Assembly: GCA_004352715.1 (NCBI GenBank) | Contig: SCFE01000017.1 | Location: 2,475,489-2,539,488, forward strand | DNA from: Hofstenia miamia | Lineage: Eukaryota > Xenacoelomorpha > Acoela | Direction: 5' to 3' | DNA: 64,000 nt | Part shown: positions 27,175 to 37,183 of the stretch, piece after piece | Position numbering within the stretch: position 1 is the first letter of the stretch | Layout: each line of letters begins with the position of its first letter | The notes under the pieces: generated by a model | The model's input: only the letters and a program-made list of their open reading frames with translations | What the model was told of the DNA's origin: nothing | The model's database searches: none | Program-made: the position numbers and the translations under genes

Positions 27175-28098
27175 TGTAGCATAATCCAAAGCATAATGCT
27201 GCTAAAAGAAGAAAGAAGATCTGATGATTAGTCAAAACTAAGATCAAATTATGATTATTGATTAAAAAACAATTTAAGTTTAATTATCAGATTATCTTTG
27301 TAAATGCAACCAAGTATTAATATAGCAAATTAGTACTTGTAGTAGTAGTGGTTTGGGCACATATCAGGAGCAACTCAAGGGTCCTTGATCCAAACCATGA
27401 ACCTGCATTTATGTTAGGTATATGAATAGAAGTTTTTCTCCGTTTAGCTGGCTACTGATTCTTTCATTTACATGTATCTAATAATTGATATTGACAAAAG
27501 GGAAGGATAGCCTTCCATAGGTTATACATATTTTATCTTATAGACTTAGGTGACCTATAATAGATTGATAAGTAGACTGAGCATGTACTATGTTTTTTAA
27601 ATGTAAGGTATGAAGCTGCAAGTTATTATGTAACTTATTTTAATTAACTTATCTAAAGCCAATAGTTTTCAGTAATGGCTAAAGTAATAATTATTAAGCA
27701 GCTAGTGAAATTGCAAGGTTGTGAAGTGACATAAATACACATTACAAATTGAGTTTAAGTCAGTTACAACTAGCATTGAAAACTACACTGAGTTAGGATT
27801 GGGAACACATAAGAACATTGTTGAGCTGAGGCTTGGAACCACTTAATCAGCAATGGAAACACAAGTGAGGTGATCCAGATATCAGAATTAGCTGGAGGCC
27901 ATACCAAAATCATGGAGCAGAGCTACAATGGCACGTACCTAAACAGTCTCCACTTACTTAGTTAAGTGAAGATTAACAAAAACACATGCAACATCAGAGT
28001 AAATAGCTAACATGTGTACATCCCTACCTGCTTAGACAAAGAACAGTAATTTAAAAGAATAATTTAATCTATGTTAATGCTTGGTAGTGGATGCTACA
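27175..28098 (+). repeat. LTR, type 1 (924 bp)
   Basis: The ends are TGTAGCAT and ATGCTACA, a perfect 8-bp inverted repeat with the canonical TG...CA. A primer binding site follows at once. Its first about 180 bp and last about 70 bp recur in the LTR at 51571-51949. An internal stretch (27340-27480) shares a block with the other LTR types here. There is no clear polypurine tract before it, so it is a 5' LTR or the product of recombination. Confidence 0.85.
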
Positions 28099-28113
28099 TG
28101 GCGACCATGACAG
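28099..28113 (+). promoter_or_regulatory. Primer binding site, tRNA-Arg-like
   Basis: TGGCGACCATGACAG directly follows the LTR. As I recall the 3' end of insect tRNA-Arg(UCG), its complement is TGGCGACCGTGAC, so this site matches with one G-to-A change at a CpG. It would prime minus-strand cDNA synthesis. The tRNA assignment is from memory. Confidence 0.65.
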
Positions 28114-28331
28114 TTAAAGAACAAAAGAAGAGGAAGAATCAGTCCAACATCTGAACTCAGAACTTATAATCAACAAGTAACTAGAGCAACCAAAGTAACA
28201 GAAAACATGCAAGGAAGCAGATATAGCATACAGCCAGCTATGAGACAACAACTACAACTATACCTAACATAAAGCAGGTGCAAGACAAAGAGTCACACCA
28301 ATCTGCCAGCCACTACTATTTGTACTTAAAG

Positions 28332-28663
28332 ATGAAATACATGAGGAAAAAAAGGTAGCACCAAGAGAGGCACAAATCAAACAACCCCCACCCCAAGAAG
28401 AGCACACTCAGAGACAGACATATCCCCCATAGAATTGGAAACCCTACACATGTCCCCAGAAATGGGAACCAATGAAGTTCTAAACATCCTACAACAATTG
28501 AATGAAATGGAGACAATATTGAGATCCAAGATACAACAATTAATGGAAACAATGTCAACATTGGAACAAGAAAATGAGAATGCATTAAGCAAACTAAAAA
28601 TTGAAATGGATAACCAATTGGATAACAAAAGCAAAAACTTCCAAAGAGACATTAAGGCATTAA
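28332..28663 (+). pseudogene. gag N-terminal coiled-coil fragment
   Basis: An ATG at 28332 in the context ACTTAAAGATGAAA matches the gag start context of the next element (29710) but runs into a stop after nine codons. From about 28425 an open frame reads ELETLHMSPEMG, LNILQQLNEMETILRSK and LEQENENALSKLKIEMDNQ. It is rich in Leu, Glu, Gln and Lys with heptad spacing, so a coiled coil that would help Gag assemble. It is cut by the LTR starting at 28664, so no capsid domain or zinc knuckle follows. Confidence 0.7.
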
Positions 28664-29521
28664 TGTGGCATAATGCATCAAATAATCATGTGTGATCAAA
28701 ATAAGAATAAAGATTAGCATAACTAAGACTAAAATGTAATAATGATTAATATGTAAACACATGATTATGATTGATTATTTGATTTGTAAATTGTTTTATG
28801 CAGTTTATATTAAAATTTTGCTCAACAGTGTTTGGCAAAAACAAAGATGGCCAAACAGCATACTCTAATTAATGCTGACATTGTGTAATTAAAAGCAGAA
28901 CTAAAATATGAGGGAGAATTGTAAACAAGAATTGATCAAACAGGTACTAGTCAAGTATTTGANGATTTAAGTTGCTCACTGTTTTATCTCATAGACCTTT
29001 GGCCAACTTATGCATTCACTTTCTTGCCAACAGCATTGATTGTTTACATGTACAGAGGGCTAGCATGTATTAATATATCTGTAGGGCTATTATATGTAAG
29101 GCTTGATAACAAGCAAAAGCATTGTGGTTGCTGTATTTGATTATCTTTATATAGTCATAATAACAAAAACAATCAATGTACTAAATTCATAGGTAGTCAC
29201 CAATACACAGTCACTGAGTTTCCTATTACCACAGTGATCCCATTAATGCAGAGTTCAAGCACAAAGTGTAGTTGTGGCTGATCAACAGATCTCTGGAATC
29301 ACATGGCACTGCTTCACGTCTTGACCCTGTCTTCCATCTACCATTCTCTATCTAAATGAGTTGTAATTACATAAGCTAATGTTTGTTAATGTAAGTTAAT
29401 CAGACAAACACTCACATGAAAGGGGAGGACGAGGAGCTTGTCAAGCTCACTTGTTGTATCAAATATGAAAAGTAATGTTACTATGAAAAAAGTGTGAAAA
29501 GTGGATTGGCAAGATTATACA
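28664..29521 (+). repeat. 5' LTR, type 2, shortened at an assembly join
   Basis: It starts TGTGGCATAATGCATC and ends TATACA before the primer site. Compared with the 3' LTR it lacks about 430 bp exactly at the single N (28963), so the gap is an assembly collapse rather than a biological deletion. Confidence 0.85.
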
Positions 29522-29534
29522 TGGCAACCATGAC
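29522..29534 (+). promoter_or_regulatory. Primer binding site
   Basis: TGGCAACCATGAC follows the LTR. It equals the site at 28099 with CG changed to CA, again consistent with CpG loss from an ancestral tRNA-Arg-type site. Confidence 0.7.
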
Positions 29535-29709
29535 ATGCACCCAAAGAGTGTGTGTGAAAGAGAAAATGCTATAGTGAAAATACGATTGGTGTGAAAAATA
29601 GTTAATTCTGAAGAAGAAGATTAGTACAAGATGTAATCAACAAGAAGTGTTATTTAAGATCAAGTCAAGATCATTGTTTCTTCTCAATTGTAAGGAAGTA
29701 CACTTAAAG

Positions 29710-30199
29710 ATGAAACAAGCAAGAGTAACCTGTAAGCACAGAAAAATGTTAGAAGGGCGTCATGAAACAAATACTTCTAGTTTATGATGAAGATGTTGAA
29801 TTCACGGAAACAACAAAGGATGAAACCCAAAACACAAAAAACACCTCAAAATCAAATAACCCCAGAAAATGTAAATATGTCCCCTGAAAGTGAGACTTCC
29901 CCAATGGAGATAGTGCTACAACCAGTGCAAGAAAATACAGAGTTTTCAATAGTTGAACTTATGAAAATAATAGAAAATAACAATAAAGAAGAGAGTTGAT
30001 GATACAAATAGAAAATTTAACTCAAAGGATGTTTGAAATAGAGATGGCAAATATTGAAAAAGACAAATGCATTGAAGAGATTACGCAAGATACCAGCATG
30101 AGGCTAACAGAACAGAGAAATGTATTTCAAAAACAAATTGAAATGTCAAACATGTGGAAAGAAGGGTCATATGAAGAAATACTGCAAATGAAAAGTTAA
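29710..30199 (+). pseudogene. gag remnant: N-terminus joined to zinc knuckle, capsid deleted
   Basis: The gag start ATG at 29710 opens a short frame that stops. A second frame from 29784 carries polar sequence (TPENVNMSPESETSPMEI, then VELMKIIENNNKEE) matching the coiled-coil gag start at 28435. From 30144 to 30185 a third frame encodes a CCHC zinc knuckle, CQTCGKKGHMKKYC, which binds RNA in nucleocapsid. The capsid-like block seen in other copies (KATLPKFNGKVDSYNP...) is absent, so there is a large internal deletion besides frame shifts. Confidence 0.75.
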
Positions 30200-30289
30200 T
30201 TTTATTGAGGATGAAGAAGTGTATTTCAATGACAAAGATTTGTTAGATGACGAAGATGAGCCTGAACAAATTGAAGAGACAGAAAAGGA

Positions 30290-30565
30290 TACTTTAAACT
30301 AGAGGGAGCACTGCCTCCAGTAAACCGTGCACCCATTCTAATTGTAACAGACCTAATCAAAACAAATACAATCACAGTTGTAATAAATGGTGTAATGGTC
30401 AAAGCAACCATAGATACGGGAGCAGTAATATCAATAATCACTGATGAATGTGCAGCAAAGATAGGATTTGAAAGAAGAAAGTTACAAAGTGAAAAGAGCA
30501 GACTAATAAATGCATCAGGAGACTATATTGATGTAAAAGGAAAACTAATAGAAATACTGATATGA
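30290..30565 (+). pseudogene. Aspartic protease domain of pol
   Basis: The frame reads LPPVNRAPILIV, then VVINGVMVKATIDTGAVISI, then INASGDYIDVKGK. DTGA is the intact active site of a retropepsin, the homodimeric enzyme that cuts the Gag-Pol polyprotein. The frame is interrupted by TGA at 30563-30565; the sister sequence near 40710 has AGA (Arg) at the same place. Protease sequence resumes directly in the following frame. Confidence 0.85.
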
Positions 30566-30589
30566 ATAACTAATACAACATTTTCACAG

Positions 30590-31441
30590 ATGTTTATAGT
30601 TATTGATACAGAAAAAAATTCACTACCTTATGAAGTTATAATTGGTAATTATTTCTTAATGGATAACAAGTGTGTTATTGACTATATGAACAAGACTATA
30701 TCAGTACAAGAGGAAGTAATTACAACATGCAAAGAATTAAGTGAGGATATAAGGATTCTACCAAATAATTGGAAAATGTGTCAAATACAAATGGAGGATC
30801 AAATAACTGCAGAAGTTATGATTTATGATCAGAAAGGGATTAATATAAAAAAGTTGTCAATTCCCTCAAGTTTGTGTATACTGAAGGAAGGCACTGGCAC
30901 TATACCAATACTGAATGCAACAAACCACGTGGTCAATATAAAAAAGGATACCTTGAAACTGAAAGGGAAGAGAGTTAAAACAGAAAAAACTTTTAATGCC
31001 CAGTTTATAACAACAAGCATTAGGAAAACAGTTGAGGACATTATTAATAAGTGTACTACATGTCTGATAAATAACAAAAGCCATTTCCTGGTACAGACGG
31101 CACCACTTGAGAAAATAACTGCAACTACACCCAATGAAATTGTGCATGTGGATCTAGAAAAATTATCACAAGATGATGAGGGGTATCAATATATATTAGT
31201 GTTAGTGGATAATTTCACAAAATATGTTCATATGCTCCCATTAGATTTCACAATGGCAAAGATAGTAGCTGAGAAAATTATGAAAGAATGGATTTTAAAA
31301 TTTGGACTGTTGCAAGCAATAGTATCTGATAGAGGAGTGCAGTTTGAAAGTAAATTATTTGAAGAAATGGCTAAGTTGATGGAAATGTTAACTGAAAAAA
31401 CAACAGTGTACCACCCACAAGTGAATGGAGCTGTTGAATGA
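30590..31441 (+). CDS. Protease C-terminus fused in frame to integrase; RT and RNase H deleted
   Basis: Residues 1-50 finish the protease (PYEVIIGNYFLMDN, a typical IGxDFL-like end). About residues 51-120 are the linker that normally precedes RT. Then, without a break, comes the second half of the integrase zinc domain (TFNAQFITTSIRKTVEDI, KCTTC) and the catalytic core: LVDNFTKY (Asp), SDRGVQF (Asp), GAVE (Glu). The whole RT and RNase H region, about 1.8 kb in relatives, is gone, together with the two His residues of the zinc finger. The frame ends at TGA 31439-31441 right after the catalytic Glu, where copy 1 has Arg. The open in-frame junction could be chance or could reflect use as a non-autonomous element. 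Confidence 0.75.
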   Translation: MFIVIDTEKNSLPYEVIIGNYFLMDNKCVIDYMNKTISVQEEVITTCKELSEDIRILPNNWKMCQIQMEDQITAEVMIYDQKGINIKKLSIPSSLCILKEGTGTIPILNATNHVVNIKKDTLKLKGKRVKTEKTFNAQFITTSIRKTVEDIINKCTTCLINNKSHFLVQTAPLEKITATTPNEIVHVDLEKLSQDDEGYQYILVLVDNFTKYVHMLPLDFTMAKIVAEKIMKEWILKFGLLQAIVSDRGVQFESKLFEEMAKLMEMLTEKTTVYHPQVNGAVE

Positions 31442-32785
31442 TTGAATAGGACTATGATTAAATTAATAAGAGTATTAACATCAAGAGTTGGAGGTAGAGA
31501 TTGGAGAGAAGTAATAGAAATGGTGGAATATTTCTACAATACTTCAGTGCATTCAACAATGGGGATGACCCCATATAAAGCCATGTATGGTAGAGAAGTG
31601 GCAACACCAATATCAATGCAATACCACACACACTCCAAGAAACCAGATAATGAATATATAAGGAAAATTAANNNNNNNNNNNNNCAAGATGATGAGGGGT
31701 ATCAATATATATTAGTGTTAGTGGATAATTTCACAAAATATGTTCATATGCTCCCATTAGATTTCACAATGGCAAAGATAGTAGCTGAGAAAATTATGAA
31801 AGAATGGATTTTAAAATTTGGACTGTTGCAAGCAATAGTATCTGATAGAGGAGTGCAGTTTGAAAGTAAATTATTTGAAGAAATGGCTAAGTTGATGGAA
31901 ATGTTAACTGAAAAAACAACAGTGTACCACCCACAAGTGAATGGAGCTGTTGAATGATTGAATAGGACTATGATTAAATTAATAAGAGTATTAACATCAA
32001 GAGTTGGAGGTAGAGATTGGAGAGAAGTAATAGAAATGGTGGAATATTTCTACAATACTTCAGTGCATTCAACAATGGGGATGACCCCATATAAAGCCAT
32101 GTATGGTAGAGAAGTGGCAACACCAATATCAATGCAATACCACACACACTCCAAGAAACCAGATAATGAATATATAAGGAAAATTAAAGAACAAATCACT
32201 GGAATTCATGAAGCAATGTGTCATAATACAAAGAAATCTGCAATAAGACAAGAAAGAAATTTCAACAAAAAGATATATGGCAAACCACACAGGGTAGGGG
32301 ATAAGGTTTACATGTACACTTTAATGAGAACACAAGACGTGAACCAAGTAAGGAAACTAAAAACACAGTGGTCAGGTCCATTCACTATTAGACAAACACT
32401 ACCCAATAATAATTACAAACTTAATGACGGAAGAGTATTACATTTTCAAAATTTAAAACAAGCAATGGTAAATATAGAGCAAGTTATGCTTGATAAACAT
32501 GCAGAATTTAAAATTGTACAGGTTGATGATGGCATATATGCAGAGATGGATGACTTAGACAGTGTATATGAAGAAGAGTTCCAAGAGGAATATAGACCTG
32601 AAAGAGGTGAACTGGAAGTCAAAAGAAGAGTGATGCCCCAGAGGGCAGTAAAAAATAAAATGAGATATAACCCCAAAATATGGGATATTAATTTAGTAAC
32701 TGAATTTAGGAAAAATGAAGAGAACAATTCTGAGATTGCTGATGAAAGCCAGAATAGTACAAAGGAAGAAGACTCTGCAATCTGA
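31442..32785 (+). pseudogene. Integrase C-terminal half with an assembly-duplicated block
   Basis: 31442-31671 continues the integrase after the stop (LNRTMIKLIRV, VEYFYNTSVHSTMG). After 13 Ns, 31685-32185 repeats the sequence 31171-31671 exactly, including its TGA, so one of the two is an assembly artefact. From 31958 the frame runs on for 275 codons through HRVGDKVYMY and LKTQWSGPFTIRQ, a GPY/F-type integrase C-terminal module, to an acidic tail. This tail contacts target DNA or chromatin in relatives. It ends at 32785 (TGA). Confidence 0.8.
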
Positions 32786-34413
32786 TCGTCAATTAAAGGG
32801 GGTGAGGATGGGGGCACATCAACAAGTTCCACTATGAAAACTAGGTCTCTGCAATCTGATTTTCAATTAAAGGGTATGAGGATGGACTAACAAAAGATGA
32901 AGAATAAGAAGGAAGTCTCCTCAATCTGATTACCAATTAAAGGGTATGAGGATGGAGATAGCAAGAGAAAGATCACCCTCAACCAAATGTCAATTAAAGG
33001 GCAGGCGGGTAAACGAGGGCCATCATCAGGACACCTATCACCAATTAAATGGTGTGAGGTTGGAAACACAAAATTATGCACACTCCCCTTCAACATCNAT
33101 GAAGAAGAGTTCCAAGAGGAATATAGACCTGAAAGAGGTGAACTGTAAGTCAAAAGAAGAGTGATGCCCCAGAGGGCAGTAAAAAATAAAATGAGATATA
33201 ACCCCAAAATATGGGATATTAATTTAGTAACTGAATTTAGGAAAAATGAAGAGAACAATTCTGAGATTGCTGATGAAAGCCAGAATAGTACAAAGGAAGA
33301 AGACTCTGCAATCTGATCGTCAATTAAAGGGGGTGAGGATGGGGGCACATCAACAAGTTCCACTATGAAAACTAGGTCTCTGCAATCTGATTTTCAATTA
33401 AAGGGTATGAGGATGGACTAACAAAAGATGAAGAATAAGAAGGAAGTCTCCTCAATCTGATTACCAATNACAAACACTACCCAATAATAATTACAAACTT
33501 AATGACGGAAGAGTATTACATTTTCAAAATTTAAAACAAGCAATGGTAAATATAGAGCAAGTTATGCTTGATAAACATGCAGAATTTAAAATTGTACAGG
33601 TTGATGATGGCATATATGCAGAGATGGATGACTTAGACAGTGTATATGAAGAAGAGTTCCAAGAGGAATATAGACCTGAAAGAGGTGAACTGTAAGTCAA
33701 AAGAAGAGTGATGCCCCAGAGGGCAGTAAAAAATAAAATGAGATATAACCCCAAAATATGGGATATTAATTTAGTAACTGAATTTAGGAAAAATGAAGAG
33801 AACAATTCTGAGATTGCTGATGAAAGCCAGAATAGTACAAAGGAAGAAGACTCTGCAATCTGATCGTCAATTAAAGGGGGTGAGGATGGGGGCACATCAA
33901 CAAGTTCCACTATGAAAACTAGGTCTCTGCAATCTGATTTTCAATTAAAGGGTATGAGGATGGACTAACAAAAGATGAAGAATAAGAAGGAAGTCTCCTC
34001 AATCTGATTACCAATTAAAGGGTATGAGGATGGAGATAGCAAGAGAAAGATCACCCTCAACCAAATGTCAATTAAAGGGCAGGCGGGTAAACGAGGGCCA
34101 TCATCAGGACACCTATCACCAATTAAATGGTGTGAGGTTGGAAACACAAAATTATGCACACTCCCCTTCAACATCCAGTAGTACTCAATGCCAATTAAAG
34201 GGCAAAGAGGAAACAGCATTGATCACCATGAAAGATTGGGAAACTCAGCCAATAAGTGATGACTCAGACATGGATATATCAGAGCATCCTTCAACAAGTT
34301 TGCTCCCTATGACAACAGAAGCTCAGGGATATTCTCTTACAAACAAACATCAACAACAACAAAATCATTGTGGTCAGAGGAAAGAGAAAGCTGAATGACC
34401 AAAATAGGCAGAG
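32786..34413 (+). repeat. Spacer with repeated CAATTAAAGGG motifs, partly assembly-duplicated
   Basis: In the last copy the motif CAATTAAAGGG (or one change) starts at 33868, 33942, 34012, 34069, 34120 and 34192, spaced 51-74 bp, mostly preceded by CAATCTGAT-like sequence and followed by TGAGGATGG. The motif is purine-rich and resembles a polypurine tract. Blocks are duplicated at the single-N joins: 33099-33468 equals 33645-34014, and 33470 onward restarts sequence seen from 32393. A 124-codon frame (34024-34398) crosses the last units and ends in polar, Gln-rich sequence. It occupies the same place as the 15-residue repeats in the other elements. Confidence 0.7.
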
Positions 34414-34580
34414 AGAGAATCCACCCATATTTCATTGCAAACAGGAAAATGAGATACATTTCATATGATAACTTGTTGCCAGAGACAAAACAGTTAATTA
34501 GAGGAAGCATGTCCACAAAAGAAAATGAGTGTTACACAATTCCTATAGTAATTGACAAGAAGAATTGACCCACATGCAAC
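34414..34580 (+). pseudogene. N-terminal part of accessory gene before an in-frame TGA (copy 2)
   Basis: The frame of the following gene is open back to about 34414 and reads HPYFIANRKMRYISYDNLLP and SMSTKENECYTIPIVID. It then meets TGA at 34566-34568. Copy 1 and the minus-strand copy have arginine (AGG, AGA) at the matching place, so the stop is secondary and the true start lies upstream of 34414. Confidence 0.65.
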
Positions 34581-35903
34581 ATGATAATTGCGTATACAGT
34601 GGAGATGAAAGAAGAAGTTAATAGACCATACTTCAAGAGCATGGTGCATGTAACATTTGACAAACAATTCACCTTGAAGGATGTACAAAAACTTACTAGG
34701 AACAGAGAAAAGATATTAAGAGAATGTGAACAGGTGAATTTGGATAAAAAGCATTTGACAGTGATATATTTTGTGAAGAATAGTGAAATTGGATCAAAGA
34801 AATTGCAGACAAATATAGAAGAAATGTTGAAAATAGCCAAAATGCATAAAACAAGAATAATAATTGTGGTCTCTCAAAAACAGGAGGATATTCTGAATTT
34901 TATCAAAGAAATGGAGATAAAATTAGAAAACTTATTCATGCTGAACAGTGGAAAACTAAGAATATCTGATCTTATTAAAATGGATCTACAGATTAATGAA
35001 ATGGCACCAGTGCAGAGGATAATGGTCAAACCAAAAATTGCAATTGATATGTATTATCAAATGAGAACAATGGAGATATTAGGAGTTGATAATAACTTAG
35101 AAGAAACAGGAAACATATTTCTGAAATGCAGTTTGAACCAAACACCCAAACATTTACAAAAGATAGCACAAGTATGGTTGGAAATTACAGCAGAAAAGCC
35201 AATTCAGGAGGAGTGGCCATTGATTGACATAAAGTCACTAACAAAGAAATATCATAAGTCAGTAGAAGCCACGTTATATGAAATCAAGAGAGCACATGAG
35301 ATGGAAGTGAAAAGAAATTTTAAAACATGGTTGTTTGAAGAGATCAATGCACCTGACATTAGATCTAGAACAGCAATATGGATATTAGCAATTGCACTAA
35401 TGAGTAATGAAAAACTGGTGCTACCAATAATGAAAAAGGAACAAAGGCAAATAGCTAAACATAAAAAGTATGAAATCACCATTTCAGCTTTCATGAATAT
35501 AAAGCAATGGATGCTACAAAATGTCAAAATGTTGCCTCTATCACCAAAGGTGCAGCAGAGATTTGAAAAACATTTCACAAGACTATTAACACAGCAACAT
35601 ACACTGGGGAGACTGAGTGTGATAGAACTTGCCAATAAGATGGGTATTTGTCCAAGTGAGATTGATATACTGATGGATGAAACAAAGAAGTATATGTGGG
35701 GCACAACTTCAAACACTAAGTTGAGATCGTTGAAAATACAACCATGGCTAACAACAAGAAACCTCATACAAAGAGAACATGCAGAGACATTGCAAACAAT
35801 AAAGTTAATTGATGAGAGAAAAGTACATGAAATAATAACTAAAGAGATAAGAAAATACCTCAAAGATTATCCACAATGTGCTTACATGAAAATTATTAAA
35901 TGA
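34581..35903 (+). CDS. Accessory protein, first part (440 codons), unknown function
   Basis: I do not recognise this family. The protein is charged (Lys, Glu), mostly helical in appearance, without signal peptide or membrane segments. It has RPYFKSMVHVTFDKQFTL near residue 14, AIWILAIALMSNEKLVLP near residue 266, FMNIKQWMLQNVKMLPLSPK near residue 303, LGRLSVIELANKMGICPSEI near residue 340 and KKYMWGTTSNTKLRSL near residue 367. The same motifs in the same order occur in copies at 25584-27174 and 58578-60580. It sits between integrase and the 3' LTR, where env lies in retroviruses, but nothing envelope-like is seen. The ATG chosen is the first after an in-frame TGA; sisters show the protein is longer at the N-terminus. 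The frame ends in a TGA followed within six bases by the next part, and homology continues across it. Confidence 0.8.
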   Translation: MIIAYTVEMKEEVNRPYFKSMVHVTFDKQFTLKDVQKLTRNREKILRECEQVNLDKKHLTVIYFVKNSEIGSKKLQTNIEEMLKIAKMHKTRIIIVVSQKQEDILNFIKEMEIKLENLFMLNSGKLRISDLIKMDLQINEMAPVQRIMVKPKIAIDMYYQMRTMEILGVDNNLEETGNIFLKCSLNQTPKHLQKIAQVWLEITAEKPIQEEWPLIDIKSLTKKYHKSVEATLYEIKRAHEMEVKRNFKTWLFEEINAPDIRSRTAIWILAIALMSNEKLVLPIMKKEQRQIAKHKKYEITISAFMNIKQWMLQNVKMLPLSPKVQQRFEKHFTRLLTQQHTLGRLSVIELANKMGICPSEIDILMDETKKYMWGTTSNTKLRSLKIQPWLTTRNLIQREHAETLQTIKLIDERKVHEIITKEIRKYLKDYPQCAYMKIIK

Positions 35904-35909
35904 TCAGAA

Positions 35910-36671
35910 ATGATGAGAAAAGAAGGACAAAACTGTCCTATTGAAATTATTGAGATGGTGAGTAAAAGTCAAGAAGAAATGCAAATGGAAGACATACTAT
36001 TGCAATCAACAGAAATCGCATTAGCCCCTAACACTCAGAGAGTAATTGATAAAGTCAACTTGGAGAAATGGGGTGAGCAAGAGCCAAGTGAAATATCCTG
36101 GGTGGATACAGATGACAAAAGACTGCTGGTTGAAATTACAGTCTGTAGAGAATGCACAAATAATATAGTTCAGGGAGTATTTGGAGAAGTTTACGAACAT
36201 GAGACAAAATCACTAATTAAAATACTATGCACAGAGGCATTCACACAAAAAGAAATTGATGAGATGTTGCAACCCCAGAATCAAATTGCTGTGGATATTG
36301 AATGTATCACTTCAAAAATGATAATACGACCAGAGACAGCACAGAATTTGATGAAAAATGGTTTAACAAACACATTTTGGGAAAATATTAAGAAAGCTAA
36401 AAACAACTATCCCACAACATTCAGAATGGCAACAACTGCAGAAATGGAAGGTACATACAAAGCAATAGAGGAAAAAACAATGACTATGCTTCTTAAATGC
36501 ACACTGCCACCAACAATTTCTATACCAATGCTGTTACCAACATGGAGGTTGAAAGATAAAAAGGCTGCTAAGGCACTGTGGCATGAGGAAAACACCTATG
36601 TTAATAATCAACAAGCAGCAGAGAAAGCTGTAAATGATGAGCAATACAAAAGTCTAAAGAAATTGTGCTGA
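35910..36671 (+). CDS. Accessory protein, middle part (253 codons), unknown function
   Basis: This is the continuation of the preceding frame after a single stop; the two were most likely one protein. Recognisable conserved stretches are PNTQRVIDKVNLEKWG (near residue 42; minus copy PATRALIEAVNLEKFSG), LIKILCTEAFTQKEIDEM and VDIECITSKMIIRPETAQNL, and NNYPTTFRMATT. Matching pieces lie at 58021-58577 (minus) and 51950-52228 (plus). There are no membrane segments and no catalytic motif that I can name. The last codons overlap the start of the third part in another frame, and the copy at 55427 shows both joined in one frame, so this junction is a frame break. Confidence 0.75.
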   Translation: MMRKEGQNCPIEIIEMVSKSQEEMQMEDILLQSTEIALAPNTQRVIDKVNLEKWGEQEPSEISWVDTDDKRLLVEITVCRECTNNIVQGVFGEVYEHETKSLIKILCTEAFTQKEIDEMLQPQNQIAVDIECITSKMIIRPETAQNLMKNGLTNTFWENIKKAKNNYPTTFRMATTAEMEGTYKAIEEKTMTMLLKCTLPPTISIPMLLPTWRLKDKKAAKALWHEENTYVNNQQAAEKAVNDEQYKSLKKLC

Positions 36672-37183
36672 AGAACAATAATAAAGAAAGAATTTTCATA
36701 GAAGGCCAAGTTACACCATATGATTTGTACTGTGAAGGAGAGCTGATATACAAGCAAATGCAAAAATTTTGGAAGGAGATTGAAAAACAAACAACACAAA
36801 TGGTGATATTGTTTTCAGGAATAAATGATATTGTGTGGGGTGAATTATGGAGCTCACAATATAGATACTACAACGTAATGCAACATGTTGAAATTATCAC
36901 TATGGTAAGATTGGGAAAGAATGAGCCAGAAGAAATCACTGAAGAAGAAGTTCTGGAAAATATAAGTGCTTTTTATGATGAGGCATCAATATCCAAGTCA
37001 CTAAGATCAACATATGAGTTCTTTTACCTGAACACAGAAATCCACCCTGATCTAGCACATACTAGAAGAATTGATGTGATAATGACATTGATGATAGCCA
37101 TAAAAGGATTAAGGTTATACCAAAAGTATTATGGAATATTCAATGAAAAACTCAATGAGTTAAGAAGTATGTGTACAATATAA
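36665..37183 (+). CDS. Accessory protein, third part (172 codons), unknown function
   Basis: Conserved features include YYNVMQHVEIITMVRLG, EEITEEEVLENISAFYDEAS and VIMTLMIAIKGLRLYQKYYG. They match ITQYYDVTKHIKIITMLHAG and LMTLLIALKGLRLYEQFYNT in the minus copy (57380-57793), and CYYDITKRIEIISMLRA in the plus copy at 55.7 kb. The spacing to the preceding frame (7-bp overlap) reflects a broken single gene rather than a viral-style overlap. It is predicted soluble and helical. Homology continues past its stop, so this is not the natural C-terminus. Confidence 0.75.
   Translation: MLKNNNKERIFIEGQVTPYDLYCEGELIYKQMQKFWKEIEKQTTQMVILFSGINDIVWGELWSSQYRYYNVMQHVEIITMVRLGKNEPEEITEEEVLENISAFYDEASISKSLRSTYEFFYLNTEIHPDLAHTRRIDVIMTLMIAIKGLRLYQKYYGIFNEKLNELRSMCTI

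Noticed and set aside
33868-34220. CRISPR-like spaced repeats
   Set aside because: The repeats are short, uneven in spacing and inside a eukaryotic retroelement. The spacers are themselves related to each other.
36665-36671. Overlapping genes or programmed frameshift between the middle and third accessory frames
   Set aside because: The copy at 55427 reads through the same boundary in a single frame, so the overlap in copy 2 is a mutation.
34581-37183. The accessory frames as a retroviral envelope
   Set aside because: There is no signal peptide, no transmembrane segment and no cleavage or fusion motif in any copy. Position alone is not enough.
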